Below, piece after piece: positions 38,706-43,375 of a stretch of 43,375 bases of DNA (position 1 is its first letter; every line of letters starts with the position of its first letter). The translations under genes and the position numbers were made by a program. The notes below the pieces were generated by a model that had not been told where the DNA came from, did no database searches, and was given only the letters and a program-made list of their open reading frames with translations. The DNA comes from JALYTY01 sp964546935 (lineage in GTDB: Bacteria > Vulcanimicrobiota > Vulcanimicrobiia > Vulcanimicrobiales > Vulcanimicrobiaceae), in assembly GCA_964546935.1 (NCBI GenBank), contig CAZJLJ010000026.1, forward strand, positions 1 through 43,375, read 5' to 3'.

Positions 38706-39767
38706 GTGATCGAATCCCTCGTACAGCTCGACGTCTCAATGGAGCGTCTCGGCCTGGTGCTTGCACCGGACGGAGATCCGTCCGAGGTTGAAGGCGTTCT
38801 CAATCCGGCGTCGGCACGTACGCGCAACAACGAACTCTTACTGTTTCCGCGTGCAGTCGCGCACGGAAACATCTCTTGCGTCAGCCGCGTGAAGACGCTG
38901 GCGCTCGAGAAGGGCGGCTTCGAAACAAAGCGTGAAGGCTTTGCGCTTGTGCCCGAAGCTGAGTATGAAAAACGCGCGCATCCGGGATACGGATGCGAAG
39001 ATCCGCGCGTAACATTCGTCCCCGTTCTCGACGCCTATGTCATGGTGTACACCGCGTTTGGCCCCACGGGTCCGCGCATTGCGCTTGCGCTCTCCGATGA
39101 TGCATACAATTGGAAACGGCTTGGCTTGCTGAAATTCAACGGCCCCGGCCTGACCGACGGTGACGATAAAGACGGCGCGTTTTTTCCGGAACCTGTCGTG
39201 TCGCCGAACGGCGTTGCATCCTTAGCGTTTTACCATCGTCCGATGTTGCATCTTTCGGCGGTCGACGGACGTGCCGCGATTCCAATGATCGAACGCATGC
39301 CGTTCCACGATCGCGAGTCGATTCGCATCGGATACATTCCGCTTGAACCGGTGTTGAAAGATCGCAACCGGTTGCTGGATGTCGCGGAGAGCGCACTCGT
39401 CGTTTCACCCAACGATGATTGGGGCTCGATTAAAATCGGCGGCGGCACGCCACCGGTTCGCATTCAAGAGGGCTGGATATCGCTCTATCACGGCGTCGAT
39501 TTGCTCGACAACACTGGAAGTAAACCGAAGTTCCGTTACAGCGCCGGCATCATCATTCACGACTACAAGCAACCGCACCATCTGCTATACCGTTCGCCGA
39601 AACCTGTGCTTGCGCCGGAATCAGAGCTGGAACGTAACGGCATTGTAGATAACGTCGTCTTTCCGACGGGGATCGATCCGCGCCCCGATTTGGGCGAGCG
39701 CACCTTCGACGTCTATTACGGTCAGGCCGACTATACGATCGGGGCGGCGCGCATGAAGCTCGGCTAA
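38706..39767 (+). CDS. GH130-family glycoside phosphorylase/hydrolase
   Basis: 353 residues from GTG 38706, chosen for the TAAGGAG (38695-38701) at 4-nt spacing; the open frame extends 5' to 38649 without such a site. Five-bladed beta-propeller features: NPASARTRNNELLLFPR, GYGCEDPRVTFVPVLDAYVMVYTA (the DPR motif of GH130), and DGAFFPEPVVSPNG. GH130 enzymes cleave beta-mannosides, most by phosphorolysis (for example beta-1,4-mannooligosaccharide phosphorylase). The precise substrate cannot be set from sequence. It leads an operon with an unknown membrane-anchored protein, prfC, a lipoprotein and threonine dehydratase. Confidence 0.88.
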   Translation: MIESLVQLDVSMERLGLVLAPDGDPSEVEGVLNPASARTRNNELLLFPRAVAHGNISCVSRVKTLALEKGGFETKREGFALVPEAEYEKRAHPGYGCEDPRVTFVPVLDAYVMVYTAFGPTGPRIALALSDDAYNWKRLGLLKFNGPGLTDGDDKDGAFFPEPVVSPNGVASLAFYHRPMLHLSAVDGRAAIPMIERMPFHDRESIRIGYIPLEPVLKDRNRLLDVAESALVVSPNDDWGSIKIGGGTPPVRIQEGWISLYHGVDLLDNTGSKPKFRYSAGIIIHDYKQPHHLLYRSPKPVLAPESELERNGIVDNVVFPTGIDPRPDLGERTFDVYYGQADYTIGAARMKLG

Positions 39768-39771
39768 AGCC

Positions 39772-40260
39772 GTGCTTCGCTACTACGCCATTGCAACGGG
39801 CATCGTTTTCGCAGTCGCAATTATTGCAACCGCGTGGGTCAATCGCGACCTCATTCGCATAAAAATCGCGTCCGTAAACGTGCGAGTTCCTCCAAAGGCA
39901 GGCGACCCGTACGGTCTCGGCGGCCTCTCGCACGGAGCCCTGCGTGGTGATGCGCCTTGGGCGCTTTCCGCGCTGCCCGATTGCCTGCATCAGCGTGCCG
40001 AATCGAGCGGTTCGCTTGATTACGTGCGTTCGCATCTGCCGGCCGGTGTCGCACCTGTGCCGGCGGGAAGTAAGCTCGTCTACGGTCCTTGCACGATTTC
40101 GGTCGCCGACGGCGAAGCATATGTCACTCGTGGTTCCGACCGTTTGCGTATTCCGCCGCACGTTCAGTTGTACCGTGCGCCCGGCGTTCTTGCGCTTTTG
40201 CGGTCAAGCGGCTCTAACGGCGAGCTGCGTGTGTACGACGACGTGACGAAACAGCAATGA
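39772..40260 (+). CDS. Hypothetical protein with an N-terminal membrane helix
   Basis: 162 residues from GTG 39772. One hydrophobic helix at about residues 5-22 (YAIATGIVFAVAIIATAW) anchors a soluble periplasmic domain with two Cys (PDCLHQR and YGPCTIS) and the segment PAGVAPVPAGSKLVYGPC, which looks like a small beta domain. No family recognised. It starts 4 nt after the GH130 stop and overlaps the prfC ATG by 4 nt (ATGA), so it is part of that operon. Confidence 0.75.
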   Translation: MLRYYAIATGIVFAVAIIATAWVNRDLIRIKIASVNVRVPPKAGDPYGLGGLSHGALRGDAPWALSALPDCLHQRAESSGSLDYVRSHLPAGVAPVPAGSKLVYGPCTISVADGEAYVTRGSDRLRIPPHVQLYRAPGVLALLRSSGSNGELRVYDDVTKQQ

Positions 40261-41852
40261 GCATCGCTAACGAAGTAGAAAAGCGGCGAACCTTCGCCAT
40301 TATCTCGCATCCGGACGCCGGCAAAACGACCCTCACCGAAAAGCTGCTGCTTTATGGTGGTGCAATTCACATTGCGGGTCAGGTTTCCGCGCGTAAACGG
40401 CAGCGTGCCGTAACGAGTGACTGGATGGAGTTGGAACGCGAACGCGGCATCTCCATTACGTCGACCGTTTTACAATTTCCGTACAACGGCTTCACCGTCA
40501 ATTTGCTTGATACACCGGGTCACCAAGACTTCGGCGAAGACACGTATCGCACGCTGCTGGCTGCCGATGCGGCCGTGATGCTGATCGACGCCGCTAAGGG
40601 CGTCGAACCGCAGACGAAGAAGCTCTTTGCCATCTGTCGCGAGCGCAAGATTCCGCTCTTCACCTTCATGAACAAAATGGATCGCCCCAGCCGCGATCCT
40701 TTGGAACTCCTCGACGAATTGGAAAGCGTATTAGGCATAGCCGCTTATCCGATGAATTGGCCGCTCGGAAGTGGCGACACGTTCAAAGGGGTTTACGACC
40801 GAACCACACGCGAACTGTCTCTTTTCGAACGCAGCGCACATGGTGCGACGAAAGCTGCGGTTCAAACGGCCGATGCGCGCGATCCGAAGATTCGCGAACT
40901 CGTCGACGAGCAAACATATCAACAGTTCATCGATGGGCTCGAACTGCTGGAAGGCGCCGGCGCGGATTTCGATCGCGAGGCGATGCTGCGCGGTGAAGTT
41001 ACGCCGGTCTTCTTCGGTTCGGCCGTTACCAATTTTGGCGTGCAGCTTTTTCTGGACAACTTCATCCACATGAGCCCGCCGCCGGCTGCACGCGGAACCG
41101 TGAAACCCGAGGAGCCGCGTTTTACCGGTTTCGTTTTCAAAATTCAAGCGAACATGGATCCGCGCCATCGCGATCGCATCGCGTTCATTCGCATTTGTTC
41201 CGGCAAGTTCGAACGCGACATGACCGTGCGCAACGAGCGAACGGGGAAAGACGTTCGCTTGTCTCGCGCCATGAAGTTGTTCGCGGACGAACGGGAATCG
41301 CTGGAAGACGCCTACGCGGGAGACGTGCTCGGATTGGCCAATCCGGGTGTCTTTGCGATCGGCGACACGCTTTACCAAGGGCCGCCGGTGGTCTTCGATC
41401 CGATTCCCTCGTTCGCCCCGGAACATTTCGCGTCGATTCGGAGTATCGATACGTCGAGCTACAAATCGTTCGGCAAAGGTATAGCACAGTTGCGCGAAGA
41501 GGGTGCCGTTCAGGTCTTCTACCCGTGGGGGTCCACGCGAACGGAGCCGATTCTCGCGGTTGTCGGCGAACTGCAATTCGAGGTTGCCAAATACCGTTTG
41601 GAATCTGAGTACGGCGTGAAGACGGTCATCTCAGGGATGCCGTATTCTCTCGCTCGCCGGATAGATGGCGATCCCGATCTCGCCGGTCGCGCGCAGATGC
41701 CGTCGAATGCGAAGCTCGTGGAAGATTGGGAAGGACGGCCGGTTGCACTTTTCGAGAGCGAATGGAGCGTTCGGCTCGCCGAAGAGTGGAATCCCCAGCT
41801 CACCTTCGCACCTTTCACCGCCGACACGTCGAAGGAGATTGTCCCATCGTGA
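40257..41852 (+). CDS. prfC: Peptide chain release factor 3
   Basis: 531 residues. GTPase motifs: G1 HPDAGKTT, G2 around ERGISITST, G3 DTPGHQDF and G4 NKMD. The spacing and the ASDWMELE-like block (TSDWMELERERGISI) match RF3 rather than EF-G or TypA. The C-terminal domains (ELQFEVAKYRLESEYGVKT) follow the family pattern. RF3 is a GTPase that removes RF1/RF2 from the ribosome after termination. Not all bacteria have it. It is translationally coupled to the genes on both sides (ATGA at its start, GTGA at its end). Confidence 0.97.
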   Translation: MSIANEVEKRRTFAIISHPDAGKTTLTEKLLLYGGAIHIAGQVSARKRQRAVTSDWMELERERGISITSTVLQFPYNGFTVNLLDTPGHQDFGEDTYRTLLAADAAVMLIDAAKGVEPQTKKLFAICRERKIPLFTFMNKMDRPSRDPLELLDELESVLGIAAYPMNWPLGSGDTFKGVYDRTTRELSLFERSAHGATKAAVQTADARDPKIRELVDEQTYQQFIDGLELLEGAGADFDREAMLRGEVTPVFFGSAVTNFGVQLFLDNFIHMSPPPAARGTVKPEEPRFTGFVFKIQANMDPRHRDRIAFIRICSGKFERDMTVRNERTGKDVRLSRAMKLFADERESLEDAYAGDVLGLANPGVFAIGDTLYQGPPVVFDPIPSFAPEHFASIRSIDTSSYKSFGKGIAQLREEGAVQVFYPWGSTRTEPILAVVGELQFEVAKYRLESEYGVKTVISGMPYSLARRIDGDPDLAGRAQMPSNAKLVEDWEGRPVALFESEWSVRLAEEWNPQLTFAPFTADTSKEIVPS

Positions 41853-42211
41853 AGTCTCGTGGATTGCTTGCGATTCTCTGCATCGCCACATTGCTTGGCG
41901 GCTGCTCTTTCCAGAACAAATACGAGAAGGAAGCAGACAAAATCACGCACGCCGTGATGAACAACGATCTGAAGCCGGTGAAAGACGATATCGCGCCGGG
42001 CATCAATATTAGCCGTGTAAAAGTGGCTGCTTGGGCCGACGAGTTGGATTCGCAAGGAAAGCTGCTTTCGATCAAAGAGCGTCCGCAGTGCGATCCCGGC
42101 TGGCATTGCTTTGATGCGAAATTCGAAAAGCGTACGTACGTTGAACGGCTGCAGATGGACGATCGCGGCAAAGTAACCGGGTGGTCTTTCCACACGGCGG
42201 CTGCAAGCTAG
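41849..42211 (+). CDS. Small lipoprotein of unknown function
   Basis: 120 residues from GTG 41849, overlapping the prfC stop. A typical lipoprotein signal (KSRGLLAILCIATLLGGC) ends in the acylated Cys. The mature part is helical then beta, with a Cys pair (QCDPGWHCFD) that may form a disulfide, and a closing beta strand KVTGWSFHTA. No named family. Other frames that reach further upstream into prfC are rejected because this start matches the operon spacing. Function unknown. Confidence 0.78.
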   Translation: MKSRGLLAILCIATLLGGCSFQNKYEKEADKITHAVMNNDLKPVKDDIAPGINISRVKVAAWADELDSQGKLLSIKERPQCDPGWHCFDAKFEKRTYVERLQMDDRGKVTGWSFHTAAAS

Positions 42212-42213
42212 TT

Positions 42214-43182
42214 GTGGCTGTAACGTATGGTGACGTAGTCAATGCGGCGCGGCGCATAGACGGCGTCGCGCATCGCACACCTGCCGTAACGTCGCGAACG
42301 CTGGACGAAAGAACGGGCGCGAAGTGTTTCGTCAAGTGCGAAAATTTACAGCGAATGGGTGCGTTCAAGTTTCGCGGCGCGTACAACCGCCTCGTTCAGC
42401 TAAGTGAGGAAGAACGTAAGCGCGGCGTCGTCGCCTATTCGAGTGGAAACCACGCACAGGGCGTTGCGTTGGCTGCGCAGTTACTGGAGATTCCGGCCAC
42501 CATCGTGATGCCGCGGGATGCGCCGGAATCGAAGCTCGCCGCGACGCGTGGATACGGCGCCGAAGTGGTGCTGTACGAACGATCCGAAGAGAACCGCGCC
42601 GTTATCGCACAGCAGATCTGCGACGAGCGGGGCGCTACGATCGTACCGCCGTACGACGACGAGCGTATCGTCGCCGGCGCCGGCACAGTGGCTTTGGAGC
42701 TGCTCGAAGATGCCGGCCACCTCGATGTTATAGTCACGCCCGTTGGTGGCGGCGGGCTATTCTCCGGCACCTGTCTTGCGGCCCACGGAAAAGATGAATC
42801 GATAGAGTGCTGGGGCGTTGAACCGGAAGCCGGCAACGACGTAAAGCAATCTCTCGAACGCGGTGAGCGTGTCCTGATCGACGTTCCTAAAACAATTGCC
42901 GACGGCTTGCAAACGCAGTCCCCGGGCGAGGTGACTTTCGCCGTAATTCAGCAACACGCGCGCGGCGTCGTCACCGTTTCCGATGAAGAGCTTGTCGACG
43001 CAATGCGTTTCACGTTCGAACGAATCAAGTTGGTCATCGAACCTAGCGGCGCGGCCGCTCTAGCAGCAGTGCTACAGCAAAAGATCGATGTGACTGGACG
43101 GCGCGTCGGAATCGTTATTAGCGGCGGAAACGTCGATGCGGCGCGCTACGCCACATTACTGGGCGCGCAACCCGTGTCCTAA
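42214..43182 (+). CDS. Threonine dehydratase/serine racemase family PLP enzyme
   Basis: 322 residues from GTG 42214, two bases after the lipoprotein stop. Fold type II PLP enzyme: the lysine Schiff base is in MGAFKFRGAYN, SSGNHAQGVA binds the substrate carboxylate, and the glycine loop VGGGGLFSG holds the phosphate. No C-terminal ACT regulatory domain is present, so it is the short, catabolic TdcB-like or serine racemase type rather than the long biosynthetic IlvA. It converts threonine or serine to the keto acid plus ammonia, or racemises serine. It is the last gene of the GH130-prfC operon. Confidence 0.93.
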   Translation: MAVTYGDVVNAARRIDGVAHRTPAVTSRTLDERTGAKCFVKCENLQRMGAFKFRGAYNRLVQLSEEERKRGVVAYSSGNHAQGVALAAQLLEIPATIVMPRDAPESKLAATRGYGAEVVLYERSEENRAVIAQQICDERGATIVPPYDDERIVAGAGTVALELLEDAGHLDVIVTPVGGGGLFSGTCLAAHGKDESIECWGVEPEAGNDVKQSLERGERVLIDVPKTIADGLQTQSPGEVTFAVIQQHARGVVTVSDEELVDAMRFTFERIKLVIEPSGAAALAAVLQQKIDVTGRRVGIVISGGNVDAARYATLLGAQPVS

Positions 43183-43192
43183 AAAAATGAAA

Positions 43193-43221
43193 GGCGACCG
43201 TTGTAATGCGTAACGGTCGCC
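43193..43221. terminator. Hairpin after the dehydratase gene, likely bidirectional terminator
   Basis: A perfect 10-bp stem (43193-43202 with 43212-43221) with a 9-nt loop. The plus-strand side has only a short T-poor tail, but on the minus strand it is followed by TTTCATTTTTTT, which suggests it ends transcripts entering from the right. Confidence 0.7.
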
Positions 43222-43375
43222 GTTCTCGTCCCGCTGTGTTAACCGTTTGTGAATTACCCACCGCCGCTGAGTCCACACGTATGGGGCGCTGCGTCTCACG
43301 CAGAGCTGCCTAGCAACGGCGCCGGCAAACAGGCGCCTGATGTCCCGCTATTTCGAAGGCGGGTCGACCGGGAGG
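43222..43375. other. Hairpin-rich non-coding segment at the window edge
   Basis: No open reading frame of useful length begins here except a possible ATG at 43340 that runs off the window. Three consecutive hairpins can be drawn: CTGCGT-CTC-ACGCAG (43288-43302 region), GGCGCC-GGCAAACA-GGCGCC (43318-43337 region) and CCCGC...GCGGG (43344-43363 region). This could be the 3' part of a structured RNA on the minus strand, ending at the 43193-43221 terminator, or a 5' leader on the plus strand. I do not recognise an RNA family. Confidence 0.35.

Noticed and set aside
1..43375. Selenoprotein with in-frame TGA in this window
   Set aside because: Every recognisable gene reads through to a sensible C-terminus; no family was cut at TGA with homologous sequence continuing after it.
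43222..43375. Cyclic-di-GMP, SAM, SAH or cobalamin riboswitch at the right edge
   Set aside because: The conserved core bases I know for these classes are not in the expected order; only generic hairpins can be drawn.
1..43375. CRISPR array, insertion sequence or integrated phage
   Set aside because: No regularly spaced repeats, transposase, integrase or terminal inverted repeats were seen.

Overview
The window looks like a chromosomal segment of a GC-rich (clearly above 50% G+C by eye), aerobic, Gram-negative-type bacterium from a poorly characterised lineage. Codon use, frequent GTG starts and the mix of caa3 oxidase, AidB and lipoprotein genes would fit a group such as Candidatus Eremiobacterota, but that placement is inference and nothing here proves it. 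No phage, insertion sequence, CRISPR array or rRNA gene was seen. There are two 100-N assembly gaps (2464-2563 and 17087-17186), each inside a gene. No gene-free stretch exceeds 300 bases; the longest is the last 193 bases.

Left part (1-8.0 kb): a selenocysteine tRNA gene (selC) opens the window and is overlapped antisense by a universal stress protein gene. Then come two small secreted or unknown proteins, a GMC-type flavin dehydrogenase with a small exported partner subunit, a tiny membrane protein, a GNAT acetyltransferase, an RskA-type anti-sigma factor with its ECF sigma factor, a SIRT5/CobB-like sirtuin, and a membrane-anchored class III nucleotide cyclase homologue that has lost catalytic residues.

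8.0-16.8 kb: six tightly packed plus-strand genes with overlaps or gaps of at most 4 nt. They are an unknown protein, an exported GH20 beta-hexosaminidase, an ion-transporter-superfamily permease fused to a C-terminal PDZ-like domain, an M20 metallopeptidase, a class A beta-lactamase-fold serine hydrolase and a hydantoinase A-like protein. I read this as a scavenging operon for amino-sugar and peptide material, possibly peptidoglycan or chitin fragments. A second operon (21.0-24.3 kb) holds an FAD oxidoreductase, a mini ImmA/IrrE metallopeptidase, a BadF-type amino-sugar kinase and NanE, which would feed amino-sugar phosphates into central metabolism. Between them lie an NAD(P)-binding epimerase-like gene, a TetR regulator, a small membrane protein with a probably leaderless promoter overlapping TetR-operator-like palindromes, an APC amino-acid permease and a methyltransferase.

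24.3-34.8 kb: respiration. The ctaC-ctaD-ctaE plus two small-subunit genes form an operon for an A2-type (YSHP) caa3 cytochrome c oxidase, closed by a strong terminator. On the opposite strand ctaA and ctaB (heme A and heme O synthesis) head an operon that continues into an MFS exporter, an AidB-like acyl-CoA dehydrogenase and a membrane protein. A lipoprotein with an HExxE motif lies between.

34.9-43.4 kb: a large methyl-accepting chemotaxis protein, an unknown secreted protein, a PrcB-like lipoprotein, then a plus-strand operon of GH130 glycoside phosphorylase, an unknown membrane-anchored protein, peptide chain release factor 3, a lipoprotein and a threonine dehydratase/serine racemase family enzyme. 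The window ends in a hairpin-rich non-coding segment.
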